From positions 1-64,000 of the forward strand of contig JAYQTK010000003.1 of assembly GCA_038147335.1 (NCBI GenBank): DNA of 64,000 bases. Direction: 5' to 3'. Both the position numbers and the translations under genes were made by a program. Below, one piece after another: positions 43,118-52,262 of this stretch. This stretch comes from Marisimplicoccus sp038147335 (GTDB lineage: Bacteria; Bacteroidota; Bacteroidia; Flavobacteriales; Flavobacteriaceae). The notes below the pieces were generated by a model. The model worked only from the letters and a program-made list of their open reading frames with translations, made no database searches and had not been told where the DNA came from. How positions within the stretch are numbered: position 1 is the first letter of the stretch; each line of letters starts with the position of its first letter.

Positions 43118-44539
43118 ATGCTTAATCAAAAACTACAATTAAAGCTTTCTCAAAAGCTATCACCACAACAGATTCAGTTAATGAAACTAATTCAGCTTAC
43201 TACAGCAGAATTAGAACAAAAAATTAAAAATGAAATTGAGGAAAATCCTGCTTTGGAAATGGGTAATGAGAAAACAGAGATTGACAATGATGAGTTTGAA
43301 GTAGATATGAATGATGATGTAGACGTGGATGATTATCTAACTGATATGTCTGACGATTATGACAATAGTCAAAATTATTATTCAAGTGAGGAAGAAAATA
43401 CAAATTTTCAAACAAAAGCTTCATTCAGCTTTCATCAGTATTTAGATAATCAATCTAAAAATTTAATCCTTGATGAAAAACATAAGCCTATTTGTGATTT
43501 TTTAATTGGAAGTATTGATGAAAGTGGATATCTAAGAAGAGAGGTAGAGGATATAATTGATGATTTAGCATTTACGCAGAACATAGTAACTTCAAAAGAA
43601 GAAATATTATCAGTTTTACAGAAAATTCAAGAATTAGATCCTCCGGGAGTTGGTGCAAGATCTTTGAAAGAATGTTTGTTAATTCAACTGAGAAGAAAAA
43701 AATTCAAAGAATCAATTGACAATTCTATTAAAATTATAGAAAATGATTTTGATTCCTTTTCAAAGAAAAAGTTCTCCAAACTATCAGAGAGACTAAACCT
43801 AACAGAGCAAAAATTAAAAGAAGCCATAGAAGAAATTTCAAAATTGAATCCCAAGCCAGGAGGTTCAATAACAAGTGATTTTGCCAATAATGCTATTACT
43901 CCAGATTTTATATTAACAATTGAGGATGGAGATTTAATTGTAGAATTAAATAAAAGAAACTCTCCAGAATTAAGACTTTCTAATTCTTATAAAAATATAT
44001 TAGAGGGGTATAAAAAAGATCCAAATAAAACAAAATCACAAAATCAAGCAATTCAATTTTTAAAGCAAAAACTTGATTCAGCGAAATGGTTTATTGAAGC
44101 AATAGAGCAAAGGCATCAAACTCTTTTTCAAACAGTTAATGCAATTGTTAACTTTCAGAAAAATTATTTCTTAACTGGTGAAGAAAGCAATCTTAAACCT
44201 ATGATTCTAAAAGATGTAGCTGAAATGATAGACATGGATATTTCTACAGTATCTCGAGTTGCAAATAGTAAATATATTGATACCCCTTACGGTATAAAAC
44301 TTCTTAAAAGTTATTTTTCGGAGGGAATGAAAAATAGTGAGGGAGATGATATATCTACAATTGAGATAAAAAGAGTATTAAGAGAGATTATTGAATCTGA
44401 GGATAAAGTCAAGCCCTTATCAGATATAGAGTTATCAAGCAAATTATCTGATAATGGATTCAAGGTAGCAAGAAGAACTGTATCAAAATATAGAGAACAG
44501 TTAGATATTCCAGTTGCAAGATTAAGAAAAGAACTATAA
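43118..44539 (+). CDS. rpoN: RNA polymerase sigma-54 factor
   Basis: A 473-aa sigma-54. The activator-interacting region I is LKLSQKLSPQQIQLMKLIQL..ENPALE (about 7-50), region II is very acidic (DNDEFEVDMNDDVDVDDYLTD), then a core-binding domain, a helix-turn-helix near DMDISTVSRVANSKY, and the RpoN box ARRTVSKYRE (451-460) near the C-terminus. No enhancer-binding protein gene is in the window. It converges with the barrel protein gene, overlapping by 6 bp. Confidence 0.96.
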   Translation: MLNQKLQLKLSQKLSPQQIQLMKLIQLTTAELEQKIKNEIEENPALEMGNEKTEIDNDEFEVDMNDDVDVDDYLTDMSDDYDNSQNYYSSEEENTNFQTKASFSFHQYLDNQSKNLILDEKHKPICDFLIGSIDESGYLRREVEDIIDDLAFTQNIVTSKEEILSVLQKIQELDPPGVGARSLKECLLIQLRRKKFKESIDNSIKIIENDFDSFSKKKFSKLSERLNLTEQKLKEAIEEISKLNPKPGGSITSDFANNAITPDFILTIEDGDLIVELNKRNSPELRLSNSYKNILEGYKKDPNKTKSQNQAIQFLKQKLDSAKWFIEAIEQRHQTLFQTVNAIVNFQKNYFLTGEESNLKPMILKDVAEMIDMDISTVSRVANSKYIDTPYGIKLLKSYFSEGMKNSEGDDISTIEIKRVLREIIESEDKVKPLSDIELSSKLSDNGFKVARRTVSKYREQLDIPVARLRKEL

Positions 44540-45223
44540 AAAGTAGAAAATAAGTCCAAGTCTAAAAAAACTTATATTTAGATTATCTCCATCAACTGTG
44601 TTTTTATTTTTTATTATTGGATTCAGATCATATTCAAGGGAAATATTCCAAGTGTTATATCCAGCATTCAAATATATGGATGAAGTCCAGTCTTGAATTT
44701 CTTCAATAACTAATTCAGATCCATAAGAAGGATTAGAGTACAACGGAAAATTCTTTTTTATCTTAAAGCCCGAATAAATTCTCCAGAATTTATATTCGTT
44801 AATTGATGATTTTCTCCACCTATACTCAATTGGGAAAGAAATTGATGAAAATGAAATTTTATTTTTTGATTCAAGAAATCTACTTATAACTATTCTATAA
44901 TTTATTTGTTCATCTTGCTCAATTGGCTGAATATTAGATGTGAAGTAATTTCTTTCGTATCCAAGTCCAAGACCTAATGCTCTTGTTGAATCTTTATTTA
45001 AAGGAAAGTCCCTAACAAATCCAAATTGAAAATTACCAGAGAAACCATTTTGTTTAAAATCTTTGATTGATTCAGTCTGAATAAAGTAGCTTGATGCAAA
45101 ATAAAATTGATCCTCTCTATATGAGTTTGATTCAGTATTATTCTGAGAATATAAGCCTAAGCTTAAAAAACAAAATAAAGTGATTAATTTCTTATTAGTT
45201 GAAATTTTGAGTATAATCTCCAA
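44534..45223 (-). CDS. Outer-membrane beta-barrel protein (PorT-like fold), ExbD-linked
   Basis: A 229-aa protein with a signal peptide (about 1-26, ending LGLYSQ) and then alternating aromatic strands such as FGFVRDFPLNKDSTRALGLGLGYERNYF, SFPIEYRWRKSS and YLNAGYNTWNISLEYDLNPI, ending in Leu after aromatic residues (LIFYFL), as outer-membrane barrels do. The size suggests eight to ten strands. The ATG overlaps the ExbD stop by 29 bp, so it belongs to the ExbB-ExbD unit. I cannot say whether it is the true PorT of the type IX secretion system. Confidence 0.65.
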   Translation of the reverse strand: MEIILKISTNKKLITLFCFLSLGLYSQNNTESNSYREDQFYFASSYFIQTESIKDFKQNGFSGNFQFGFVRDFPLNKDSTRALGLGLGYERNYFTSNIQPIEQDEQINYRIVISRFLESKNKISFSSISFPIEYRWRKSSINEYKFWRIYSGFKIKKNFPLYSNPSYGSELVIEEIQDWTSSIYLNAGYNTWNISLEYDLNPIIKNKNTVDGDNLNISFFRLGLIFYFL

Positions 45224-45677
45224 CTCTAGTTGTATAGTTTAGCTTCAGTGCATTTACTTTACGCAACTCTTGCTTAATATCACTTATGATCCCCATTTTA
45301 GTATCACTATCAACTTTCAATGCAGTTGTAAGAACATTTTGAAGCTCTTGTCGTTTTGCAGCTCTTTCTGCAAGAACAAAAGCACCAACCTCTTCTACAG
45401 TTCCAAACTTGTCATTAAGTTGAATCTTAGCTGAAGTACCATAAGTATCAATATATCTACTAGATGGTTTACCAGCATAAATATAAATTACTCTATCCTT
45501 TTTATCTAGCTTCTGAACTTGATCAGCAGCAGGTAAAGTGTTTTGTACCATAAGAGTACTATCCCTCATAACAGTAGCGACCATAAAAAAGAATAACAAC
45601 ATAAAAACTATATCTGGAAGAGATGCAGTAGATATTGCAGGGAGATCTCCACTTTTATTTTTTTTAAATTTTGCCAT
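45195..45677 (-). CDS. ExbD/TolR-type biopolymer transport protein
   Basis: A 160-aa protein with one N-terminal span containing the ion-channel Asp (STASLPDIVFMLLFFFMVATVMRDS) and a periplasmic domain. ExbD proteins couple proton or sodium flow, with ExbB, to energise TonB-like work at the outer membrane. It is the second of two ExbD genes in a row, 2 bp after the first, and overlaps the barrel gene. Confidence 0.9.
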   Translation of the reverse strand: MAKFKKNKSGDLPAISTASLPDIVFMLLFFFMVATVMRDSTLMVQNTLPAADQVQKLDKKDRVIYIYAGKPSSRYIDTYGTSAKIQLNDKFGTVEEVGAFVLAERAAKRQELQNVLTTALKVDSDTKMGIISDIKQELRKVNALKLNYTTRVGDYTQNFN

Positions 45678-45679
45678 AT

Positions 45680-46303
45680 TTAATTTACTTTACTTGGTTC
45701 AGCCTCAGATAACTTCTGAGGGTACAATGCTTTAATAACATCTAATTTCTCTTTTAGACTAGACTTATCATCAGCAGAAGTTCTAGGGTCACTATACCTA
45801 AGATCAGCCTCAACATAAGTTAATGCCTCATTAGGATATAATCTTGCAAATTCTCTATTTCTAAGAACATTGTATGCTGCAACTAACTCGTTTTGAACTG
45901 CTATATAAACTTTATACTCTGTCTCTCTATCATTTTTTAGAGATATAATAGCTTTATCTGGGTTATCTGACGACCTTGGGTCCCTATTACCTTGACAATA
46001 GTCACATGCTTCTTCTCCAGATCCACCACCGTTGTCAAGAAAATCTACAGCAAGGTTTCTTAGATCTTTAATATCAGTTAATTCTTCTTCAACTAATAAC
46101 TGATTATTTTTATTTACTACAACTGTGAAAATATTTTTTTGTCTAATTATTGGTGGATCAATTTGTTCCTCCATAGGAGGTAACTTTCTATTAATACCAC
46201 TATCAGTCTCAATTGTTGTAGTAACAAGAAAGAAAATCAAAAGCAGAAAGGCAATATCTGCCATCGAACCTGCATTAACTTCTGGTGACTTTCTTCTAGC
46301 CAT
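45680..46303 (-). CDS. ExbD/TolR-type biopolymer transport protein
   Basis: A 207-aa ExbD with the span NAGSMADIAFLLLIFFLVTTTIETDSGI (channel Asp near residue 17) and a periplasmic part longer than usual, with the inserted Cys-pair GGGSGEEACDYCQGNRDP. The extra length over its neighbour suggests the two ExbD proteins are not interchangeable. It lies 3 bp after the 149-aa membrane protein gene. Confidence 0.9.
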   Translation of the reverse strand: MARRKSPEVNAGSMADIAFLLLIFFLVTTTIETDSGINRKLPPMEEQIDPPIIRQKNIFTVVVNKNNQLLVEEELTDIKDLRNLAVDFLDNGGGSGEEACDYCQGNRDPRSSDNPDKAIISLKNDRETEYKVYIAVQNELVAAYNVLRNREFARLYPNEALTYVEADLRYSDPRTSADDKSSLKEKLDVIKALYPQKLSEAEPSKVN

Positions 46304-46306
46304 AGT

Positions 46307-46756
46307 TTACTTTTTAATAAATTTTTTACCTCCTGAGAATATCATTAGTCCAACTGCAACAATAGCTAAAATGTAGAATACTCTAATCCCAGTTCCAACA
46401 AGTCTTGAACCAATAGCTGATAAAACTTTACCATCTCTCATAGGGGTTTCAACACCACTTGATAGAACAAATGCAATAACTACTACACCTAGAAATAATC
46501 CAGCAGAAGTTAACGCACTTTTCATTTTAGCCTTATCTTTTGCCAAACCTCTTAAAGAAAAAGTAAGAGTTACGATAACAGCAATAAAAAGTATTAATTG
46601 ACTTAAAAGTATAATTGGGGTAATCACTCCAAAGTCTCCTGATGCAGCAGACATTTTAATAGTATCATCTCCAGTTCCAAATACTAGAAAAAGAAATATG
46701 ATACCTAATACACCTAGGGTTGCACACCCTATTTTTGTAATTTTTTGAAGATTCAT
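46307..46756 (-). CDS. Four-span membrane protein between ExbB and ExbD, unknown function
   Basis: A 149-aa protein with four predicted spans (about 9-27, 45-66, 82-100 and 122-142). I do not recognise the family. It begins 6 bp after the ExbB-type gene and ends 3 bp before the first ExbD gene, so it is almost certainly part of the motor complex's operon, perhaps an accessory or assembly subunit. No catalytic motif is visible. Confidence 0.75.
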   Translation of the reverse strand: MNLQKITKIGCATLGVLGIIFLFLVFGTGDDTIKMSAASGDFGVITPIILLSQLILFIAVIVTLTFSLRGLAKDKAKMKSALTSAGLFLGVVVIAFVLSSGVETPMRDGKVLSAIGSRLVGTGIRVFYILAIVAVGLMIFSGGKKFIKK

Positions 46757-46762
46757 ATCAAA

Positions 46763-47545
46763 TTATTTTTTTTGAGCTGAAAGAATATCAATTAATGTAA
46801 TTGATGCATCTTCCATATCATTTACAATTGAATCAATTTTTGCAACAATATAGTTATAGAATACTTGAAGTATAATAGCAACAATAAGACCAAATACAGT
46901 CGTTAGAAGTGCAACTTTAATACCACCTGCAACAAGTGATGGTTGCATATCCCCAGCAGCTTCAATTCTATCAAATGCAGTAATCATACCAATTACAGTA
47001 CCCATGAATCCAAGCATAGGTGCAAGTGCAATGAATAATGATATCCATGAAACATTTTTTTCAAGCTGTCCCATTTGAACACCACCATAAGAAATTACAG
47101 CCTTTTCTGCAGAATCTACTCCATCTTTTGCTCTATCTAAACCTTGATAAAAGATTGATGCCACAGGTCCTTTTGTGTTTCTACAAACTTCCTTTGCAGC
47201 TTCAACACCTCCTGATTTTAGAGCATCTTCAACATCACCAGTCAACTTATCTGTATTAGTTGTTGATAGATTAAGGTATATAATTCTTTCAATTGAGATA
47301 GCAAGACCAAGTATAAGACATATAAGTACAATTCCCATAAAGCTTGGGCCACCTTCAATAAAACGCTTTTTTAATTCTTGAGTAAAACCAGCTGAAGCTT
47401 CATCTGATGTAGCCTCCATCATCGGTTCGTCTTGTGAATCCTGAATAGTAATTAAACTATTTACTGTTGTTGTTGCATAAACATTGTTTGTAAACGTAGT
47501 ACCAACAAAAACAGATAGGATTAATGCAAATAATATTTTTTTCAT
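46763..47545 (-). CDS. MotA/TolQ/ExbB proton-channel family protein
   Basis: A 260-aa ExbB-type protein. I take the ATG at 47545 (MKKILFALILSVFVGTTFTNNVYA), which gives a clean N-terminal signal-like span; the frame extends 31 codons upstream but that part is basic, AU-rich and covers promoter-like DNA. Later spans include FMGIVLICLILGLAISIERI, SWISLFIALAPMLGFMGTVIGMITAFD (the conserved channel Thr region) and KVALLTTVFGLIVAIILQV. With the two ExbD proteins it should form a proton- or sodium-driven motor. TATCTTTC lies upstream as a near -7 box. Confidence 0.9.
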   Translation of the reverse strand: MKKILFALILSVFVGTTFTNNVYATTTVNSLITIQDSQDEPMMEATSDEASAGFTQELKKRFIEGGPSFMGIVLICLILGLAISIERIIYLNLSTTNTDKLTGDVEDALKSGGVEAAKEVCRNTKGPVASIFYQGLDRAKDGVDSAEKAVISYGGVQMGQLEKNVSWISLFIALAPMLGFMGTVIGMITAFDRIEAAGDMQPSLVAGGIKVALLTTVFGLIVAIILQVFYNYIVAKIDSIVNDMEDASITLIDILSAQKK

Positions 47546-47596
47546 TTTTCTAATATTTTCAATAATTGAGAACCGAAAGATATAAAAATTATTATA

Positions 47597-47619
47597 CGAT
47601 TCAAATTTTTTTTGAATCG
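47597..47619 (-). terminator. Hairpin terminator downstream of the PhoPQ-related gene
   Basis: Perfect 9-bp inverted repeat CGATTCAAA/TTTGAATCG with a five-base loop. On the minus strand it follows the stop of the 47651-49051 gene and precedes an AT-rich stretch with T5, and it separates that gene from the ExbB unit. The T-tract on the minus strand is broken, so efficiency is uncertain. Confidence 0.55.
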
Positions 47620-47650
47620 ATAATTTTCTTTTTTTCATCTATAAAATCAC

Positions 47651-49051
47651 CTAATTTTTAACTTGATATTTTTCATATGGATATGTTTCAGGAAGAACAT
47701 ATGGTCCAGTTGAAATTGTTAATGGAAAATCAGAATCTGGATCAATTACAAACTCTACCATTATTGCCTTATAGCCTAAACTCTCTTTACCTAAATCAAT
47801 AATGTATCTGTTATTATCTGATTTTTGGATTTTAGATTGGGACCATAGCTCGCCTTCTTCCCATAATCTAAAATCTCTTCCTTGTTCGTTAGTAGCAGTC
47901 CACAAAGAGACATCATACTCACCACTATAATTCAATACTGCCTCTATTAAATTGTTATTTGTATCTAGTCTCCATTTTAATGATGGAATCTCAATATTAT
48001 TAACAATTCTATAAAAATAACCTACAAGATCATCATTAAGGTATCTTCCATTTAAAGAGTGATTAGCATTTGGTACATATCTTAAAATTTTATTACCAGG
48101 TAATTCATCGTAATAGAATCTCCATGAGTCAGTTGAGAAGAACTCATCTGAACCTGCATTAATAATATATTTAGGCATAGTAAACCTTTCTAAAAAAGAA
48201 TAAGGTTCAACATAACTCATTAGTTTTTTATATTCATCAGTTTCCATCCAATCCTGAATATTGTATTTAGTATATGACGATACTGCAGGAGAAAATTCAC
48301 CATAACTTCTGTAGTGATTTTCAAAAGAGGGAACAACATTTAGAAGGTCAATTACAAGAGGTGCAACTGCAATGATTCTTTCATCAACAGCAGCAGTTGT
48401 CCATGCTGTCCAACCTCTTTTAGAAGCTCCAGAAACAAGAAAATCTTTTACATTAATATCATTTTGTAAAGTAATTTCCTGAGCTAGATCCATAGACCTG
48501 ACTACTGCTCTAGTCATTGGAAACCTCGGTAACCACTCAGTATATTTTTGCTTAGCTCCAGATTTTAAAAATTCGTTCCATGCATATGCTATAAGATCAT
48601 CTTCATAAAAAGACTCTTGTTCTGAATCTAAAAAATTAATAGGCTGAAAAGGTATATTACTAACATTTACAATTACTGACTTGGTTTCTATTGCATATTC
48701 AGCTGATTTAGAATCTAATCTAAAAAAGTCTTCTTCTTTAACACCCCCATCTATAAACATAATACCTGTTGATGTTTGAGTATTTTTAGGAATTATAATA
48801 TCTACATAATGCCACCATTCAACTTGATCAACTTTTTTTGAATCTAACCATTCACCAGATATCATTTTAATATGATATCCAGTCCATTCATCTTCATATA
48901 TTATCTCCTCAATCTCATAGCTAAATTCATCTTTAGTTGATTCAATATAATCCTCCATAGACTCATAACCTTCATTAGATAAAAATGTATAATTAAGTAT
49001 GAAGTATATTGCTGCTACTGAGAATACAATGAATATTTTTTTTAATGACAT
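47651..49051 (-). CDS. PhoPQ-activated pathogenicity-related (PqaA-type) alpha/beta hydrolase
   Basis: A 466-aa exported protein. An N-terminal signal/anchor (about 5-24) precedes the family pattern: EWWHYVDIIIPKNTQTSTGIMFIDGG, AYAWNEFLKSG, WLPRFPMTRAVVRSMD, the nucleophile region VSGASKRGWTAWTTAAVDERI (GASKRG as GxSxxG), and YIINAGSDEFFSTDSW with the acid residue, then VPNANHSLNG with the His. The family's substrate is unclear; despite the name it is common in non-pathogens. Monocistronic, with a hairpin after its stop. Confidence 0.85.
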   Translation of the reverse strand: MSLKKIFIVFSVAAIYFILNYTFLSNEGYESMEDYIESTKDEFSYEIEEIIYEDEWTGYHIKMISGEWLDSKKVDQVEWWHYVDIIIPKNTQTSTGIMFIDGGVKEEDFFRLDSKSAEYAIETKSVIVNVSNIPFQPINFLDSEQESFYEDDLIAYAWNEFLKSGAKQKYTEWLPRFPMTRAVVRSMDLAQEITLQNDINVKDFLVSGASKRGWTAWTTAAVDERIIAVAPLVIDLLNVVPSFENHYRSYGEFSPAVSSYTKYNIQDWMETDEYKKLMSYVEPYSFLERFTMPKYIINAGSDEFFSTDSWRFYYDELPGNKILRYVPNANHSLNGRYLNDDLVGYFYRIVNNIEIPSLKWRLDTNNNLIEAVLNYSGEYDVSLWTATNEQGRDFRLWEEGELWSQSKIQKSDNNRYIIDLGKESLGYKAIMVEFVIDPDSDFPLTISTGPYVLPETYPYEKYQVKN

Positions 49052-49071
49052 TGTTTATAATTTTAATTTTA

Positions 49072-50079
49072 CTACCATTTAATAATTGTACTTCCCCATG
49101 TAAAACCACTTCCAAAAGCTGCAAGAACAATTATATCTCCTGATTTTATTTTTCCTTCCTGCCATGCCTCTGTTAATGCAATAGGAATTGATCCAGCAGT
49201 AGTATTACCATATTTTTGAATATTATTATAAACTTGATCATCTGATAGACCAAACTTTTTTTGAACAAATTGAGATATTCTGAGGTTTGCCTGATGAGGA
49301 ATTAGCATATCTATTTGATCAGGTTTAAGATCATTATGATTTAATCCCTCCATTATGACCTCTGAAAATCTAACCACTGCATTTTTAAATACCAACTGAC
49401 CATTCATATATGGGTAGTAAGATATATCATCAGGATCATTTGCCTCTAAAATTTCTGGAACCCATCTATTTGTACTAGGACCTATTAATGAGAGTTCCTC
49501 TGCATGCTTTCCTTCTGAATGTAGGTGAGATGAAAGGATTCCTTTTGAAAGATCTTCCTCTCTGGTAACAACGGCAGCACCTGCACCATCTCCAAATATT
49601 ACACTTACACCTCTTCCTCTTGTTGTGAAGTCTAATCCTCCTGAATGATTTTCTGAACCAATTACAAGAATGTTTTTATACATTCCAGATTTAATAAATT
49701 GATCAGCAGTTGAAATAGCATAGATGAATCCTGAACATTGATTTCTTATATCCATTGCAGGACAAGTAGGAATATCAAGCTCTTCTTGAGCAAGAACTCC
49801 ACTTCCAGGGAAATAATAGTCTGGACTTAAAGTAGCAAATAAAATTAAGTCAATATCATCTTTGTCAATGCCTGCTCTCTCTATTGCAACTTTAGCAGCC
49901 TTAACCCCCATAACGACAGTTGAATTACCATCACCTTTTTTAATATGTCTCCTTTCTTTAATTCCTGTTCTTTCAATTATCCATTCATTGGAGGTATCCA
50001 TAATTTTAGAAAGATCATCATTTGTAACAATGTTTTCTGGAACGTACATTCCTAAACCTGAAATTCTTGAATTATACAT
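49072..50079 (-). CDS. fabH: 3-Oxoacyl-ACP synthase III (FabH)
   Basis: Starts fatty acid synthesis by condensing acetyl-CoA (or a branched acyl-CoA) with malonyl-ACP. The 335-aa thiolase-fold protein has catalytic Cys115 in IRNQCSGFIYA, the His in LIPHQANLRIS, and the Asn in YGNTTAGSIPIAL. The start is the ATG at 50079 (MYNSRISGLGMYVPEN); a longer frame reaches back through the tRNA-Ser gene and is not real. A beta-ketoacyl synthase of a secondary pathway is possible but less likely. Confidence 0.94.
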   Translation of the reverse strand: MYNSRISGLGMYVPENIVTNDDLSKIMDTSNEWIIERTGIKERRHIKKGDGNSTVVMGVKAAKVAIERAGIDKDDIDLILFATLSPDYYFPGSGVLAQEELDIPTCPAMDIRNQCSGFIYAISTADQFIKSGMYKNILVIGSENHSGGLDFTTRGRGVSVIFGDGAGAAVVTREEDLSKGILSSHLHSEGKHAEELSLIGPSTNRWVPEILEANDPDDISYYPYMNGQLVFKNAVVRFSEVIMEGLNHNDLKPDQIDMLIPHQANLRISQFVQKKFGLSDDQVYNNIQKYGNTTAGSIPIALTEAWQEGKIKSGDIIVLAAFGSGFTWGSTIIKW

Positions 50080-50112
50080 AATTTGGTTTTTGTTAATATA
50101 GTTATTTTTTTG

Positions 50113-50199
50113 CAGAGAGGATGGGATTCGAACCCACGATTCCATTTCTAGAATACACGCTTTCCAAGCGTGCGCCTTAAACCGCTCGGCCACCTCTCT
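50113..50199 (-). tRNA. tRNA-Ser(GGA)
   Basis: Class II cloverleaf on the minus strand: acceptor AGAGAGG/CCTCTCT, D arm GCCGAGCGGTTTAAGGC, anticodon stem-loop CACGC-TTGGAAA-GCGTG with anticodon GGA, a long variable arm, and T arm with GTTCGAATC. The discriminator is G, as for Ser. It begins with A1-T72 rather than G1. CA but not CCA follows. Confidence 0.95.
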
Positions 50200-50222
50200 A
50201 TTTCATAAATTTATTTAAATAA

Positions 50223-50984
50223 TTAATTTCCAAAAATGTCTAGTGAGTTTTTTTGTGTAATCTTTGAAACCTCACTTAATTCAAGATTGTATAAATCTGC
50301 AATTTTCTCAGCAATTATTTTTAAGTAAGAGCTTTCATTTCTTTTACCTCTATATGGAGAGGGTGCTAAATATGGTGAGTCAGTCTCTAAAACAATTCTC
50401 TCAATAGGAATAGAATTTAAAAATTCGGAAATTTTTCCATTTTTAAAAGTTACTACACCGCCAATACCTAGGTGGAAATTAAGATCAATAATTTTTTTTG
50501 CTTGTTGTTTGTCTCCAGTAAAACAATGAAAAATTCCTCTTAAGTTATCAGATTTAAACTTTTTCAAAACCTCATATATTTCATCAAAAGAATCTCTTGA
50601 ATGAATTACAATTGGAAGATTATTTTCTAGAGCTAGTTTAATTTGTTCTTCAAAAACATATACTTGCTGCTCTAAATATTTTTTTTCATGAAAAAGATCA
50701 ATACCGATTTCACCTATAGCTTTATAATCATGTTCTAGAATATTATCTTTTACAAATTTTAATTCAGAATCATAATTTTCATTTACATAACATGGGTGCA
50801 ATCCAATCATTGAGTAAAAAAAACCTGGAAATTTTTTTTCTAATTCAAGCATACTATTGTTATGTTTTGAACTAATTGAAGGAAGATAACATCTACTAAC
50901 ACCTGCCTGAAGAGCTCTATTAACTACATCAGTAATATCTTCACTGAATTGTTCTAAGTATAAATGAGTATGAGTATCAATCAA
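50223..50984 (-). CDS. TatD family metal-dependent hydrolase
   Basis: A 253-aa TIM-barrel hydrolase with the metal ligands in MIDTHTHLYL (HxH), IGEIGIDLF, VIHSRDS, GIFHCFTGD and LETDSPYLAP, the complete TatD set. Members are 3'-5' DNA exonucleases or deoxyribonucleases in DNA repair and clearance. It lies 1 bp after odhB and may be co-transcribed with it. Confidence 0.93.
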   Translation of the reverse strand: MIDTHTHLYLEQFSEDITDVVNRALQAGVSRCYLPSISSKHNNSMLELEKKFPGFFYSMIGLHPCYVNENYDSELKFVKDNILEHDYKAIGEIGIDLFHEKKYLEQQVYVFEEQIKLALENNLPIVIHSRDSFDEIYEVLKKFKSDNLRGIFHCFTGDKQQAKKIIDLNFHLGIGGVVTFKNGKISEFLNSIPIERIVLETDSPYLAPSPYRGKRNESSYLKIIAEKIADLYNLELSEVSKITQKNSLDIFGN

Positions 50985-50985
50985 A

Positions 50986-52176
50986 TTATGTAAGTCCTAA
51001 TGATTTCTCTATTTTACCACCCATTAAGATATTTTCAGGGTCTTCAACACCTTCCTTGACAGCAATTAAAAAACCAACAGATTGATTACCGTCAATAATT
51101 CTATGATCATAGGATAAAGCTAAATACATCATTGGTCTGATTTCAACTTTACCATCTACAGCAACTGGTCTTTGTATAATATTATGCATACCAAGGATTC
51201 CTGATTGAGGAGGGTTTATAATAGGTGTTGAAAGCATTGAACCAAAAACACCTCCATTTGAAATTGTAAATGTCCCACCTGTTAAATCATCAACTGTTAT
51301 GGTTTTATTTCTTACACTATCAGCTAATCTTTTTATTTCCTGTTCTACAGATGAAAATGATAATTTTTGTGCATTTCTAAGAACAGGAGTCATTAGTCCC
51401 TTTGGTCCTGAGACTGCAATACTTATATCACTATAGTTATATGATATTTTTTCATCACCATCTATCATTGAATTAACATCAGGATAAAGCTCCAATGCTC
51501 TTGTAACAGCAAGAGTGAAAAAGCTCATAAATCCCAGGCTGACTCCATGTCTTTGTGAGAAAGCTTCTTTATATTTTTTTCTGATTTCGAATATATTTGA
51601 AAGGTCTGCTTCATTAAATGTAGTTAACATTGCAGTTTCGTTTTTTACTGAAACCAGTCTCTCTGAAACCTTTCTTCTGAGCATAGAGAGTTTTTCTCTT
51701 GTTTCAGTTCTTGAATCATCACTAGATGCACCCATTGCAGGTACTGCCTTTAGAACATCATCTTTTGTAATTTTTTGACCCTCAGTTTTAATCTCATTAA
51801 GATCTATACCCTTCTCAGAGGCAATATTTCTAGCAAGTGGAGTAACACTTATATTTTCACTTTGAGTTATTTTAGTATTCTCTTCTTTAATAGGTTCTAT
51901 ATTTGATTCAGTTTCATCGGTTTCTATTTCTGTGACAGACTCTGATGTATCAATTAAACAAACCACATCACCTACAGACATTGAGTCTCCCTCTTTTGCT
52001 TTTAGGGTAATTTTTCCAGATGCTTCCGCTGGAAGATCAAGTGTAGCTTTATCAGAGTCCAACTCAGCAATAGTCTGGTCTTTTCTGACAACATCTCCAT
52101 CTTTTACAAGCCATTGGGAAATCTCTACTTCAGTAATTGACTCACCTGGGGAAGGAATTTTCATTTCTAAGACCAT
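50986..52176 (-). CDS. odhB: Dihydrolipoyl succinyltransferase (E2 of 2-oxoglutarate dehydrogenase)
   Basis: A 396-aa E2 subunit. The lipoyl domain (1-80) carries the lipoyl-Lys in ELDSDKATLDLPAEA; a flexible acidic linker follows; the E1/E3-binding domain is VTPLARNIASEKGIDLNEI; and the catalytic domain has the ALSYDHRIIDG His motif. The start MVLEMKIPSPGESITEVEI resembles the usual flavobacterial one; M5 is an alternative (see the promoter at 52179-52186). In most Flavobacteriia odhA is adjacent; here three genes separate them. Confidence 0.94.
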   Translation of the reverse strand: MVLEMKIPSPGESITEVEISQWLVKDGDVVRKDQTIAELDSDKATLDLPAEASGKITLKAKEGDSMSVGDVVCLIDTSESVTEIETDETESNIEPIKEENTKITQSENISVTPLARNIASEKGIDLNEIKTEGQKITKDDVLKAVPAMGASSDDSRTETREKLSMLRRKVSERLVSVKNETAMLTTFNEADLSNIFEIRKKYKEAFSQRHGVSLGFMSFFTLAVTRALELYPDVNSMIDGDEKISYNYSDISIAVSGPKGLMTPVLRNAQKLSFSSVEQEIKRLADSVRNKTITVDDLTGGTFTISNGGVFGSMLSTPIINPPQSGILGMHNIIQRPVAVDGKVEIRPMMYLALSYDHRIIDGNQSVGFLIAVKEGVEDPENILMGGKIEKSLGLT

Positions 52177-52178
52177 CT

Positions 52179-52186
52179 CAAATATA
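52179..52186 (-). promoter_or_regulatory. TAnnTTTG box overlapping the odhB start region
   Basis: On the minus strand TATATTTG ends only 2 nt before the ATG at 52176. If used, transcription would start inside the first codons and translation would begin at the second in-frame ATG at 52164 (MKIPSPGES). Family comparison favours the first ATG, so one of the two signals is misleading. Confidence 0.4.
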
Positions 52187-52262
52187 TAGCTAGTTTATCA
52201 ATCAAAATTAATGATAAAAAATTACTATTTAAATATTATGCAAACTAAATGTTGGAGATAAA

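Noticed and set aside
47546..47638. 31-codon N-terminal extension of the ExbB-type gene
   Set aside because: It overlaps the terminator and promoter-like DNA and precedes a clean signal-like start at 47545.
50080..50193. N-terminal extension of fabH
   Set aside because: The extra 38 codons are the tRNA-Ser gene and its spacer; the conserved FabH start is MYNSRISGLG at 50079.
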